Source: Microbacterium proteolyticum (GTDB lineage: Bacteria > Actinomycetota > Actinomycetes > Actinomycetales > Microbacteriaceae). From it: 64,000 bases of DNA. The stretch covers positions 2,480,001 to 2,544,000 of the forward strand of contig NZ_JAUSZZ010000001.1 in NCBI RefSeq assembly GCF_030818075.1. Direction: 5' to 3'. Below are positions 54,286 to 62,850 of the stretch, piece after piece. The notes below the pieces were generated by a model. It saw only the letters and a list, made by a program, of their open reading frames with translations, did no database searches and was not told the origin of the DNA. A program made the translations under genes and the position numbers. Position 1 is the first letter of the stretch, and each line of letters begins with the position of its first letter.

Positions 54286-54305
54286 CGAGCTGTACTTCGG
54301 GGTCT
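54286..54305. other. attR core of the glnA-integrated element
   Basis: Exact second copy of the 20-bp glnA 3' end. It is followed by GA, so the uninterrupted gene would end in TGA. Confidence 0.85.
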
Positions 54306-54327
54306 GATCGCCCGATCATCCACGTCG

Positions 54328-54361
54328 ACGCCCGTCCCCGCCGTTTCGCGGGGGCGGGCGT
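54328..54361 (+). terminator. Native glnA terminator, displaced by the element
   Basis: ACGCCCGTCCCCGC / GCGGGGGCGGGCGT with a CGTTTC loop, 23 bp after attR. There is no gene just before it other than the duplicated glnA end, so it was most likely the terminator of glnA before the insertion. Confidence 0.7.
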
Positions 54362-54492
54362 CCTCGTTTCTCCGCCGGACCGTCCGCGCCATCGCGGAGA
54401 CATCCGCGCGGGGTGATGGTCAGCCATATCGCTTTCCGGACAGCGGAGCCCGGCTGCGACTCCCGCTCCGAGCCGTCAGCGGTTGAGGGCGT

Positions 54493-54807
54493 TCACGAGG
54501 TGAGTCGCTCGGCCCGCTTCTGCTCCTGGAACACCCGGATCGCCTCGTAACGCTCGGCGGAGCGCGCCTGCCGCTTTGCCGCCTCCACCTCGCGCACCTT
54601 CGGCGGTGCGCTCGTGACGAGGTCGTCGAGCAGGTGACGCACGGATGCCGCGATCTCGGTGACGGCGCGATCGAAGACCGCCTGATTGGCCCGCGACGGC
54701 GTCGTGGTGCCCACGATCTTGCGGACGAACTGCAGCGCGGCGTCTTGGCATTCGGCATCCGTCGCCGGGGGCGTGAAGTTGTGCAGGGGGACGATGTTGC
54801 GGCACAT
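54493..54807 (-). CDS. DUF2277 family protein
   Basis: A 104-residue protein of the DUF2277 family, function unknown. The N-terminus MCRNIVPLHNFTPPATD is the family hallmark and is used to choose the ATG at 54807. It continues as two or three helices (ALQFVRKIVGTTTPSRANQAVFDRAVTEIAASVRHLLDDL) and an Arg/Lys-rich tail. It diverges from the acyl-CoA ligase. Confidence 0.9.
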   Translation of the reverse strand: MCRNIVPLHNFTPPATDAECQDAALQFVRKIVGTTTPSRANQAVFDRAVTEIAASVRHLLDDLVTSAPPKVREVEAAKRQARSAERYEAIRVFQEQKRAERLTS

Positions 54808-54948
54808 GCCCGACAGGGTAGGCCGATCGGCCGACGTACGCGAGGGGTGCCGAGGAGGCACCGACGCGTCGGAGTGCGTGAAGCCGAGACCGACGGCGAC
54901 CTCGTCAACCGTCAGCGCGATGTCGGAGGCTGTTGCCAGGATGGATTC

Positions 54949-56640
54949 ATGCCGGAGTCCCCCTACGCTTCTCGCCCCTGGTCGACGTCGTACGCCGAGG
55001 GAGTGCCTCTCGAGATCGATGCACCCTCGCAGACTCTTCCGGAGATGCTGGCGGCCTCGGTGCAGACGTACCGGAAGAAGGTCGCCCTGGAATTCTTCGG
55101 TGCGGCGACGACCTACGCACAGCTCGGTGATGAGGTTTCCCGCGTTGCGGAGGGACTCCGCCACCTCGGTGTGGGCGCCGGGGACCGTGTCGCGCTCGTG
55201 CTGCCCAACTGCCCGCAGCATGTCGTCGCGTTCTACGCGGTGCTCCGACTGGGCGCCATTGTGATCGAGCACAACCCGCTCTACACCGCTCGCGAACTGC
55301 GCCACCAGTTCGAAGACCACGGCGCACGCTTCGCCATCGTGTGGGACAAGAGCGCCGACACCGTCGCGGCCTTCCCGTCGGATCTCGCGCTCGAGCACAT
55401 CGTGAGCGTCGACATCACGAGGGCGCTGCCGCTCGGCAAGCGTCTCGCCCTCCGCCTGCCGATCTCGAAGGCGCGCCGCGCGCGCGAGCAGCTGACCGCC
55501 GCACCGCGGTCGAAGCGGCCCATCGCGTGGGAGAGGCTGGCGACGCGCGGCCGTTTGTCGCGGAAGCACCCCGGTCCCAAGCTCGAAGACATCGCTCTCC
55601 TGCAGTACACCAGCGGGACGACGGGAACCCCGAAGGGCGCCATCCTGACCCACGCGAACCTGCGGGCGAATGCGATGCAGGGGCGAGCGTGGGTCCCCGG
55701 CCTGCGCGACGGGGAGGAGACGTTCTACGGCGTGCTGCCGCTGTTCCACGCGTACGGACTCACGCTGTGCCTGACGTTCGCCATGAGCATCGGGGCGAAG
55801 CTCGTGCTCTTTCCCAAGTACGACCTCGACCTCGTCACCGTGGCGGCCAAGAAGAGCCCGCCGACGTTCCTGCCGGCGGTGCCCCCCATCTACGACCAGC
55901 TCGCACGCGCGGCGGCCCGAGGCACGATCGATCTGACGACGGTGCGCTTCGCGATCTCGGGGGCGATGAGCCTCCCCGTCGCGACCGTCGACCGGTGGGA
56001 GCAGGCCACGGGCGGCTTGCTCGTCGAGGGCTACGGGATGACGGAGTCCTCCCCCGTCGCCCTGGGCAACCCCATCGGACCCTCCCGGCGGCCCGGCACG
56101 GTCGGGGTGCCGTTCCCCAGCACTGACATCCGTGTCGTCGATCCCGAGAACCCCGCCGTCGACCGCCCGCTCGGCGAGGCGGGAGAACTCCTCCTGCGCG
56201 GCCCCCAGGTGTTCCAGGGGTACTGGCAGCGACCGGCCGACACCGCCGACACCCTCCTCCCCGGCGGCTGGCTGCGCACCGGTGACATCGCGACCGTCTC
56301 GTCCGACGGCTTCGTCACGATCGTCGACCGCCTGAAAGAGATCATCATCACCGGCGGCTTCAACGTCGCACCCAGCGAGGTCGAAGACGTCCTCACCTCG
56401 CATCCCGACATCGAGAGCGCCGCGGTCGTGGCGCTACCCAAACGCGGCGGCGAAGAAGTCGCCGCGGCCATCGTCGTCCGTGACGGCGTCGACATCTCGC
56501 CGGAGGCCGTGCGCGACTACTGCAAGACGCGGTTGGCCGGCTACAAGGTGCCCCGCCGCATCGTCGTGGTCGACGATCTCCCGCGCTCGCTCATCGGCAA
56601 GGTGTTGCGCCGCGAGGTGCGGGAGCGTCTGATGTCGTGA
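54949..56640 (+). CDS. fadD: Long-chain fatty-acid-CoA ligase (AMP-binding)
   Basis: A 563-residue acyl-CoA synthetase that activates fatty acids through an acyl-adenylate. The P-loop LLQYTSGTTGTPKGAIL begins about residue 216, followed by PLFHAYGLT, the adenylation motif VEGYGMTESSPV, WLRTGDIATV and the hinge DRLKEIIITGGFNV. The C-terminal LPRSLIGKVLRREVRE includes the catalytic lysine. It would feed the beta-oxidation genes at 9-12 kb. The sequence CAGGAT lies 6 nt before the ATG and may be a weak leaderless -10. Confidence 0.93.
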   Translation: MPESPYASRPWSTSYAEGVPLEIDAPSQTLPEMLAASVQTYRKKVALEFFGAATTYAQLGDEVSRVAEGLRHLGVGAGDRVALVLPNCPQHVVAFYAVLRLGAIVIEHNPLYTARELRHQFEDHGARFAIVWDKSADTVAAFPSDLALEHIVSVDITRALPLGKRLALRLPISKARRAREQLTAAPRSKRPIAWERLATRGRLSRKHPGPKLEDIALLQYTSGTTGTPKGAILTHANLRANAMQGRAWVPGLRDGEETFYGVLPLFHAYGLTLCLTFAMSIGAKLVLFPKYDLDLVTVAAKKSPPTFLPAVPPIYDQLARAAARGTIDLTTVRFAISGAMSLPVATVDRWEQATGGLLVEGYGMTESSPVALGNPIGPSRRPGTVGVPFPSTDIRVVDPENPAVDRPLGEAGELLLRGPQVFQGYWQRPADTADTLLPGGWLRTGDIATVSSDGFVTIVDRLKEIIITGGFNVAPSEVEDVLTSHPDIESAAVVALPKRGGEEVAAAIVVRDGVDISPEAVRDYCKTRLAGYKVPRRIVVVDDLPRSLIGKVLRREVRERLMS

Positions 56641-56758
56641 CGGCGATACCCGCCCTTCGGGGCCGCCGCCATGCACCGCGCGGGTGCGGAGACGGGATGC
56701 CTCGGCGCCGAGCCGACGGCATCCCCACCGGCGCCCGAAGCGTCGGTCGCAGCGCCGC

Positions 56759-59749
56759 TCAGCCGTAGAACAGCTTCTCGAACACGCGCCGAGACCTGCG
56801 CGTCGCGCCGAGATAGTCGTCCTCGACACGCGTGGCCGAGCGCGGCGGGTACTCGAGGATGCGGCCGATCCCGTCGAGCCGCAGACGATCCGCCGGCAGC
56901 ACGTCACTCGTCTGCCCCGACAGCAGGGTGTTGGCCGAGCGCAGGCGACTCGCGAGGTGCCACGCTGCGGCGAGCTTCTGCGCCGCGTCCGCGTCGACGA
57001 TCCCCGCCTCCACGGCCGCGCTCAGGGCGGCCAGGGTGGACGTCGTCCGCATGGCGGGCACCGACCGCGCGTGCTGCAACTGCAGCAACTGCACGAGCCA
57101 CTCGACGTCGCTGAGCGATCCGGGGCCGAGCTTGAGGTGCCGCGCCGGGTCGGCGCCCTGCGGGAGCCGCTCGCTCTCGACGCGGGCCTTGATGCGGCGG
57201 ATCTCACGGAGTCCGTTCTGATCGGCCGCCTCGGGGTAGCGCACCTCGTCGGCGAGCTCCATGAACGCGCGGATGAGCTTGACGCTGCCCGCGACGCCGC
57301 GGGCGCGCAGCAACGCCTGCGCCTCCCACGAGAGAGACCACCGCCGGTAGTACTCTCCGTACGCCTCGATCGACCGGGCGAGAGGGCCGCTTCGACCCTC
57401 CGGCCGCAGTTCGGCGTCGAGTTCCAGGGGCAGGCGGTGATCTTCTGAGTGCTCGCGGATCCCGGCCACCAGCTTGAGCGCCAGCTGGCTCGCACGCTGA
57501 GGATCGACGCCGTTCGCACGGTAGACGTACATGACGTCGGCATCCGATCCGAAGCCCATCTCCCGTCCGCCGAAGCGGCCCATCGCGATCACCGCGAAGT
57601 CGAGTTCGTCGTCTTCGGGAGGCACCACGACCCGTCGAACCGCACGCAGCGTCGCCTGGATCGTCACTTCGGTGATGGTCGACAAGGCTTCGGCGAGCTC
57701 TTCGAGCGACACGGTGCCGAGCACCGCGGCCATCGCGACGCGCAGCATCTCGCGGCGGCGCAGCGCCCGCACCGAGCGCATCGCATCCTCGATGTTCTGC
57801 CAGCGCGTCTGGATCGCCCGCGCCTCCTCCTCGAGGGCCTTGCCGGAGCGGGGCCGCAGCAGCGCGTCATCGTCGAGCCACGCGACGGACTCGGGGATCC
57901 ACTCCATCAGCTCGCCGATGTACCGCGAGCCCGACAGCACGCGGGTCAGGCTCTCGGCCGCGCCCGCGGAGTCGCGCAGCATGCGCAGGAACCACGGGGT
58001 GTTGCCGAGCCGCTCGCTGATGCGCCGGAAGACGAGGAGGCCGTAGTCGGGGTCGACGCCGTCGGCGAACCACCGGATCATCACCGGCATGAGGTGGCGC
58101 TGGATCGTCGCCTTGCGGCTCAACCCGCTGGTCAGCGCCGCGATGTGGCGCAGCGCACCCGCGGGATCGCGGAAGCCGATGGCGGCGAGCCGGTCGCGCG
58201 CCTGCTCGGTCGACAGCGTCCGCTCCCCCTCGGGCAGGGCGGCGACGGCCGACAGCAGCGGACGGTAGAACAGGCGCACGTGGATGTCGCGCACCTCGCG
58301 CTTGATGCTCTCCCAGGCCTCCTGGACACCGGATGCCGAATCCGCCAGGCGTGTCGCCCGTGCGAGGACCCGCAGGTCGCTTTCTTTCTCCGGGAGGAGC
58401 GCCGTACGTCGCAGTCCGCGCAGTTGCAGCCGGTGCTCGAGCAAGCGGAGCAGTCGGTAGTTGCGCGCGAACGACTCTGCCTCGGTGCGTCCGATGTACC
58501 CCTCCGCCACGAGGGCGTCCAGGGCCTCCAGGCTGCCGCGCTGGCGGATGCGTTCGTCGGTCAGACCGTGCACGAGCTGGAGCAGCTGCACGGTGAACTC
58601 GACGTCGCGGATGCCACCGGGCCCCAGCTTCAGCTGACGATTCACCTCGCCCGCGGGGATGTGCTCGGTGACACGTTCGCGCATGCGCTGGACACCCTCG
58701 ACGAAGTTCTCCCGCGCGGAGCTGTGCCAGACGAGAGGCTGCACCGCGGCGACGTACTCGGCACCGAGCTGCGGATCGCCCGCGATCGCCCGCGCCTTGA
58801 GCAGCGCCTGGAACTCCCAGCTCTTCGCCCAACGGTCGTAGTACTGCCGGTGCGAGGCGAGCGTGCGTACGAGCGCGCCCTGTTTGCCCTCGGGGCGCAG
58901 ATTGGGATCGACCTCCCACAGGGGCGGTTCGATCTCGGGACCGGAGATGCCGCGCATGGTCTGCACGGCCAGGCGCGTGCCGATGTCGATGGCTCGCGCC
59001 TCCGAGACGACGTCCTCGTCGGCTGTGCCGCCGACGAAGATGACGTCGACGTCGCTCACGTAGTTGAGTTCACGGGCGCCCGTCTTGCCCATGGCGATGA
59101 TGGCGAAGCGCGTCGCCTCGACCTGGGCCCGGGGGAAAGAGCCGGGTCCGGCCGCGGAGACCCGTGCTCGGGCGACGCTCAGCGATGCCTCGAGGGCGGC
59201 ACCGGCGATGTCGGCGAGCGCCGCGGAGACGACGTCGATGACGGCGGCGGGGTCGTCCTGACCGAGGTCGAACGCCGCGATGCGGGCCAGCAGGCGGCGG
59301 TAGCGGACGCGGAGAGCCACCCACGCGGCATCCGAGGCGTCCGAGGCGAAGCCGTCGACGTCACCGACGGATGCCAGCAGCTCAGCGCGCATGGTCTGCT
59401 CGTCGGGCAGCGTGAGTCCCGCACCCGACAGATGGACCAACTCGCCGGGGTGCCGCAGGTAGAACTCGGCGAAACCGTCGGATGCCCCCACCAGATCCCA
59501 GAGCGCACGCCATGCTCCCGCATCGGCTGACGCCGCGCGGACGGCGGCGGCATCGCGCCGGGCCACCTGCAGCACCGCGCGCAGCGCACCGTCGGGGTCG
59601 GCGACGCGCTGCGCCACCCGCATGGCATCCGCTCGGTCGACGCCCACGGTCTCCTCGAGCTCGCCGAGCAGGGTGTCTGCTTCGGTGAGCCGCGAGAATC
59701 CGGTGCGGGCGAGAGCGGTGAGCGCCGTCGATCGATCGCTCGAGGTCAT
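56759..59749 (-). CDS. glnE: Bifunctional glutamine synthetase adenylyltransferase / deadenylase
   Basis: A 996-residue protein that adds AMP to, and removes it from, GlnA according to nitrogen status. It holds two nucleotidyltransferase domains joined by helical linkers. The N-terminal deadenylase domain has LNYVSDVDVIFVGG and the C-terminal adenylylase has EMGFGSDADVMYV, each with the metal-binding Asp pair. The length is normal for actinobacterial GlnE. The start (MTSSDRSTAL) lies 10 bp after the glnA2 stop, so glnA2-glnE form an operon. Its substrate Tyr402 in GlnA is present. Confidence 0.95.
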   Translation of the reverse strand: MTSSDRSTALTALARTGFSRLTEADTLLGELEETVGVDRADAMRVAQRVADPDGALRAVLQVARRDAAAVRAASADAGAWRALWDLVGASDGFAEFYLRHPGELVHLSGAGLTLPDEQTMRAELLASVGDVDGFASDASDAAWVALRVRYRRLLARIAAFDLGQDDPAAVIDVVSAALADIAGAALEASLSVARARVSAAGPGSFPRAQVEATRFAIIAMGKTGARELNYVSDVDVIFVGGTADEDVVSEARAIDIGTRLAVQTMRGISGPEIEPPLWEVDPNLRPEGKQGALVRTLASHRQYYDRWAKSWEFQALLKARAIAGDPQLGAEYVAAVQPLVWHSSARENFVEGVQRMRERVTEHIPAGEVNRQLKLGPGGIRDVEFTVQLLQLVHGLTDERIRQRGSLEALDALVAEGYIGRTEAESFARNYRLLRLLEHRLQLRGLRRTALLPEKESDLRVLARATRLADSASGVQEAWESIKREVRDIHVRLFYRPLLSAVAALPEGERTLSTEQARDRLAAIGFRDPAGALRHIAALTSGLSRKATIQRHLMPVMIRWFADGVDPDYGLLVFRRISERLGNTPWFLRMLRDSAGAAESLTRVLSGSRYIGELMEWIPESVAWLDDDALLRPRSGKALEEEARAIQTRWQNIEDAMRSVRALRRREMLRVAMAAVLGTVSLEELAEALSTITEVTIQATLRAVRRVVVPPEDDELDFAVIAMGRFGGREMGFGSDADVMYVYRANGVDPQRASQLALKLVAGIREHSEDHRLPLELDAELRPEGRSGPLARSIEAYGEYYRRWSLSWEAQALLRARGVAGSVKLIRAFMELADEVRYPEAADQNGLREIRRIKARVESERLPQGADPARHLKLGPGSLSDVEWLVQLLQLQHARSVPAMRTTSTLAALSAAVEAGIVDADAAQKLAAAWHLASRLRSANTLLSGQTSDVLPADRLRLDGIGRILEYPPRSATRVEDDYLGATRRSRRVFEKLFYG

Positions 59750-59759
59750 GAGCTCTCCG

Positions 59760-61100
59760 TCAGAGGGCTTCGAGGTTGCTCTCGAGCTCGAACGGGGTGA
59801 CCTGGGCGCGGTACTGCCGCCACTCGCGACGCTTGTTGAGCAGCACGTACTTGAAGACCTGCTCCCCCAGCGTCTCGGCGACCAGCTCCGATTCCTCGAG
59901 GTATTCGAGCGCATGGTCGAGGCTGCCCGGCAGGGGCGCGTACCCCAGCGCACGACGCTCGGCGTCGGTCAGCGACCACACGTTGTCTTCGGCCTCGGCG
60001 GGCAGCTCGTACTCCTCTTCGATGCCCTTGAGGCCCGCGGCGAGCATGAGCGCGTACGACAGGTAGGGGTTGGCGGCCGAGTCGAGCGCGCGGTACTCCA
60101 CGCGCGTCGACTGCCCCTTGTTGGGCTTGTAGAGCGGCACGCGCACGAGGGCGGAGCGGTTGTTGTGGCCCCAGCAGATGAAGCTGGGGGCCTCGTCGCC
60201 GCCCCACAGGCGCTTGTACGAGTTGACGAACTGGTTGGTGACGGCGGAGATCTCGTTCGCGTGGCGCAGGAGCCCGGCGATGAAGTGTCGGCCGACCTTC
60301 GACAACTGGTACTGACCGCCCTCTTCGTAGAAGGCGTTCATGTCGCCCTCGAAGAGCGAGAGGTGCGTGTGCATGCCGCTGCCGGGCTGACCACTGATGG
60401 GCTTCGGCATGAACGTGGCGTACACGCCCTGCTCGATCGCGACCTCCTTGACGACCGTGCGGAACGTCATGATGTTGTCGGCGGTCGTGAGGGCGTCGGC
60501 GTACCGCAGGTCGATCTCGTTCTGACCGGGTCCGCCTTCGTGGTGGCTGAACTCGACCGAGATGCCGAGGTCTTCGAGCATGCGCACCGACCGGCGGCGG
60601 AAGTCGTGCGCCGTGCCGCCGGGGACGTTGTCGAAGTAGCCCGCGGAATCGACCGGCTGCGGGCGTCCGTCGGGTCCGAGCTGCGAGGATTTCAGCAGGT
60701 AGAACTCGATCTCGGGGTGCGTGTAGAACGTGAATCCCGCGTCGGCGGCCTTGGCCAGCGTGCGCTTGAGCACGTGACGGGGATCGGCGACGGCCGGCTG
60801 TCCGTCGGGCGTGGTGATGTCGCAGAACATGCGCGCCGTCGGATCGATCTCGCCGCGCCACGGCAGGATCTGGAACGTCGTGGGGTCGGGGTGGGCGAGG
60901 AGGTCGGACTCGTACGACCGCGTCAGCCCCTCGATCGCCGAGCCGTCGAACCCGAGACCCTCGGTGAAGGCACCCTCGACCTCGGCCGGGGCGATCGCCA
61001 CCGACTTGAGCGTGCCCACCACGTCGGTGAACCACAGGCGCACGAACTTGACGCCGCGCTCCTCGATCGTGCGCAGGACGAAATCACGCTGCTTGTCCAT
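59760..61100 (-). CDS. glnA2: Glutamine synthetase family protein (GlnA2 type)
   Basis: A 446-residue type I glutamine synthetase-like enzyme, distinct from GlnA (474 residues). It retains FYTHPEIEFYLL, HHEGGPGQNEIDLRY, GSGMHTHLSLF and NNRSALVRVP, hence the metal and glutamate sites. A YELPAE sequence occupies the region of the adenylylation tyrosine. It may make glutamine or act on another amine; some actinobacterial GlnA2-4 proteins ligate polyamines, but this one resembles the biosynthetic GlnA2. GAGGG lies 7 nt before the ATG at 61100, preferred over the ATG 6 nt earlier. Upstream is the small SPOR-like gene; glnE follows. Confidence 0.93.
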   Translation of the reverse strand: MDKQRDFVLRTIEERGVKFVRLWFTDVVGTLKSVAIAPAEVEGAFTEGLGFDGSAIEGLTRSYESDLLAHPDPTTFQILPWRGEIDPTARMFCDITTPDGQPAVADPRHVLKRTLAKAADAGFTFYTHPEIEFYLLKSSQLGPDGRPQPVDSAGYFDNVPGGTAHDFRRRSVRMLEDLGISVEFSHHEGGPGQNEIDLRYADALTTADNIMTFRTVVKEVAIEQGVYATFMPKPISGQPGSGMHTHLSLFEGDMNAFYEEGGQYQLSKVGRHFIAGLLRHANEISAVTNQFVNSYKRLWGGDEAPSFICWGHNNRSALVRVPLYKPNKGQSTRVEYRALDSAANPYLSYALMLAAGLKGIEEEYELPAEAEDNVWSLTDAERRALGYAPLPGSLDHALEYLEESELVAETLGEQVFKYVLLNKRREWRQYRAQVTPFELESNLEAL

Positions 61101-61123
61101 CGTCATCCCTCGTATCGGTGCGG

Positions 61124-61327
61124 TCAGCGAGCGGAGCCCGAGCCCCAGTCGTCGTTCGCTTCATCTTCGGCCCATTTCTTCGCGCGCTCCTTGAAGAGCT
61201 GCGGCGCGTTGGCCGCCTCTTCGGCGGTGTCGAAGGGGCCGGCGCGATCGACCGCGGGCGACTCGTACCCCTGCTCGACCTGGCCGGTCGCGAGGTTGTA
61301 CCAGTACTTCTTGCTGTCGTCGCTCAC
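61124..61327 (-). CDS. Small SPOR-domain-like protein
   Basis: A 67-residue protein (VSDDSKKYWYNLATGQVEQGYESPAVDRAGPFDTAEEAANAPQLFKERAKKW) recognised as the small SPOR-like methionine/tryptophan-type protein found beside glnA2 in actinobacteria. It has no membrane segment or signal. A GAGGAG site precedes the GTG. It is divergent from ppgK and lies 23 bp before glnA2, so it may be its first operon gene. Function unknown. Confidence 0.8.
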   Translation of the reverse strand: MSDDSKKYWYNLATGQVEQGYESPAVDRAGPFDTAEEAANAPQLFKERAKKWAEDEANDDWGSGSAR

Positions 61328-61409
61328 GATGCTCCTCACGTGGGTCTCGCGTGTCGGCGTGAACCGCCGGTGCTCTCCCGATCCTACTGATGACGACCGT
61401 ACGCCTGGA

Positions 61410-61415
61410 TAGGCT
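61410..61415 (+). promoter_or_regulatory. Leaderless-type -10 element of ppgK
   Basis: TAGGCT, 7 nt before the ATG at 61423; the short gap is GGGGGGT. Confidence 0.5.
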
Positions 61416-61422
61416 GGGGGGT

Positions 61423-62208
61423 ATGGCAACGAATGCGTCGCGTGCGGTCGGAGTGGACATCGGTGGAACCGGCATCAAGGCCGGAATCGTCGACCTGGAT
61501 GCCGGCGAGCTCGTCAGCGACCGGGTGAAGGTCGCCACCCCCGCCGGCGCCGAGCCCGCCGACGTCCTCGCCGCCGTCCGCAAGGTGCTCGAGACGCTCG
61601 AGGCCCCCGCCGACCTGCCGCTGGGTGTCGCCTTCCCCGCCATCGTGAAGAGCGGCAAGACCCTGTCTGCGGCGAACGTGTCGAAGACGTGGATCGGGTT
61701 CGAGGCCGAGAAGTTCTTCGAAGACGGTCTGTCGCGCGGCATCCATTTCGCCAACGACGCCGATGTCGCCGGCATCGCCGAGGTGCGTTACGGCGCGGCT
61801 AAGGGCGTCGAGGGGCTCGTCATCCTGACGACCCTCGGCACCGGCATCGGGTCGGCCATGATCTACGACGGCGTGCTGGTTCCCAACAGCGAGCTCGGGC
61901 ACCTGCAGCGCGCCGGCCACAAGAAGGATGCCGAGCACTTCGCCGCCTACTCCGCGATGGAGCGCGAGGAGCTGTCGTGGGACAAGTGGGCCAAGCGCCT
62001 GCAGTGGTACTACGACTACGTCGAGTTCCTCTTCAGCCCCGACCTGATCGTCGTCGGCGGCGGCGTGTCGAAGCACTCCGAGCACTTCTTGCCGTTGCTC
62101 AAGCTGCGTGCGCCCATCGTCCCGGCGAAGCACCGCAACAACGCGGGCATCATCGGCGCGGCGTCGCTCGCCGTTCCCGTGCCCGAGGCGCTTCCTGCGG
62201 TCAAGTGA
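61423..62208 (+). CDS. ppgK: Polyphosphate glucokinase
   Basis: A 261-residue ROK-family kinase that phosphorylates glucose with polyphosphate or ATP. The N-terminal phosphate motif is GVDIGGTGIKAG, the glucose-binding FANDADVAG has the catalytic Asp, and LTTLGTGIGSAMIYDG and VVGGGVSKHSEHFL follow. Actinobacteria often use this enzyme as their main glucokinase. It appears leaderless and diverges from the SPOR-like gene. Confidence 0.93.
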   Translation: MATNASRAVGVDIGGTGIKAGIVDLDAGELVSDRVKVATPAGAEPADVLAAVRKVLETLEAPADLPLGVAFPAIVKSGKTLSAANVSKTWIGFEAEKFFEDGLSRGIHFANDADVAGIAEVRYGAAKGVEGLVILTTLGTGIGSAMIYDGVLVPNSELGHLQRAGHKKDAEHFAAYSAMEREELSWDKWAKRLQWYYDYVEFLFSPDLIVVGGGVSKHSEHFLPLLKLRAPIVPAKHRNNAGIIGAASLAVPVPEALPAVK

Positions 62209-62350
62209 GCGTGCGCGCGGCGTCATGACCGCGCTCACGACGCCACCGACGCCGTCCGGGTCGCGCCCGCTTCTCAAAGTGGAGGCGGAGCGCCCGTCGG
62301 GGCGAAGGCGGCGGTCGGAACAGGGTGACCGCCGCGGGCGCGGTGAGGTG

Positions 62351-62644
62351 TCAGGCTGACGGCTCGACGCGGCGCACGCTGACGGCGTTGCGCCACACCA
62401 CCGGCGCCCAATGGCCGCCCTCGCATGCCACCTCGAGCATGACCACGCGGTCGTTGCCGCCCGTCGCCCACGCGGGCTCCCGCGTGGCGGCACGGTTCGG
62501 CCAGGTCACCCACGCCCACACCGCACGCTTCTGCGCGTACCACTCGATCGGAGCGGCGCCCCACGTCTCGGGCTGCAACGTGCACGGAGCGATGGATGCC
62601 AGCACCCGCGCGACCATCTCGTCGCTGACTCTCGTCGATCCCAT
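62351..62644 (-). CDS. Small hypothetical protein
   Basis: A 97-residue protein, not recognised (MGSTRVSDEMVARVLASIAPCTLQPETWGAAPIEWYAQKRAVW...VMLEVACEGGHWAPVVWRNAVSVRRVEP). It is rich in tryptophan and predicted to fold as a small alpha/beta unit. A GGGAAGGGG site precedes the ATG. A LexA-like palindrome lies 34 bp upstream and may control it. It is located between ppgK and rnpB, on the same strand as rnpB. Confidence 0.68.
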   Translation of the reverse strand: MGSTRVSDEMVARVLASIAPCTLQPETWGAAPIEWYAQKRAVWAWVTWPNRAATREPAWATGGNDRVVMLEVACEGGHWAPVVWRNAVSVRRVEPSA

Positions 62645-62677
62645 GCACCGGACCCCTTCCCCGGCCGAGGTCGATGG

Positions 62678-62693
62678 TAGAACATATGTACGA
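62678..62693 (-). promoter_or_regulatory. LexA-like SOS box candidate
   Basis: TAGAACATATGTACGA matches the actinobacterial SOS consensus TCGAAC-N4-GTTCGA at 10 of 12 specified positions. It lies 34 bp before the ATG of the small unknown gene. Confidence 0.35.
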
Positions 62694-62743
62694 CATCGGC
62701 GGGGGGCTGGACGCGACGCGCAGACCGTCCGCCGACACGCGAA

Positions 62744-62777
62744 GACCCTCCCGAGGCAGGGGGCCAACGGGAGGGTC
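62744..62777 (-). terminator. Terminator of rnpB
   Basis: A 10-bp perfect stem (GACCCTCCCG and its complement) with a 14-nt loop, about 75 bp after the 3' end of the RNase P RNA on the minus strand. Confidence 0.7.
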
Positions 62778-62850
62778 GCCTCTTGTTCGGTCCCGGCCCG
62801 GAAACGGATTGGATGCGCGCCACGGGGCGGCGCGACCGGCTGCGGTCAGG

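Larger units (their letters stand above)
44003..54305. mobile_element. 10.3-kb integrative element at the 3' end of glnA
   Basis: Bounded by the two 20-bp core copies. Gene order from the left: integrase and repressor (minus); excisionase-like protein, zinc-ribbon protein and small early proteins, HTH replication-like protein with iterons and a DnaA box, WhiB-like protein, tRNA-Arg, unknown proteins, zinc finger, YD-repeat protein and beta-helix tailspike-like protein (plus); a small unknown protein and an HTH cluster (minus); one last small plus-strand gene. Many genes overlap by 1-4 nt, as in phage. No terminase, portal, capsid, tail tube or lysis gene was recognised. Excision would restore glnA with TGA as its stop and reunite it with the terminator at 54328. 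Confidence 0.85.

Noticed and set aside
54084-54392. Minus-strand frame spanning attR
   Set aside because: It crosses the attachment site and the glnA terminator and has no family match.
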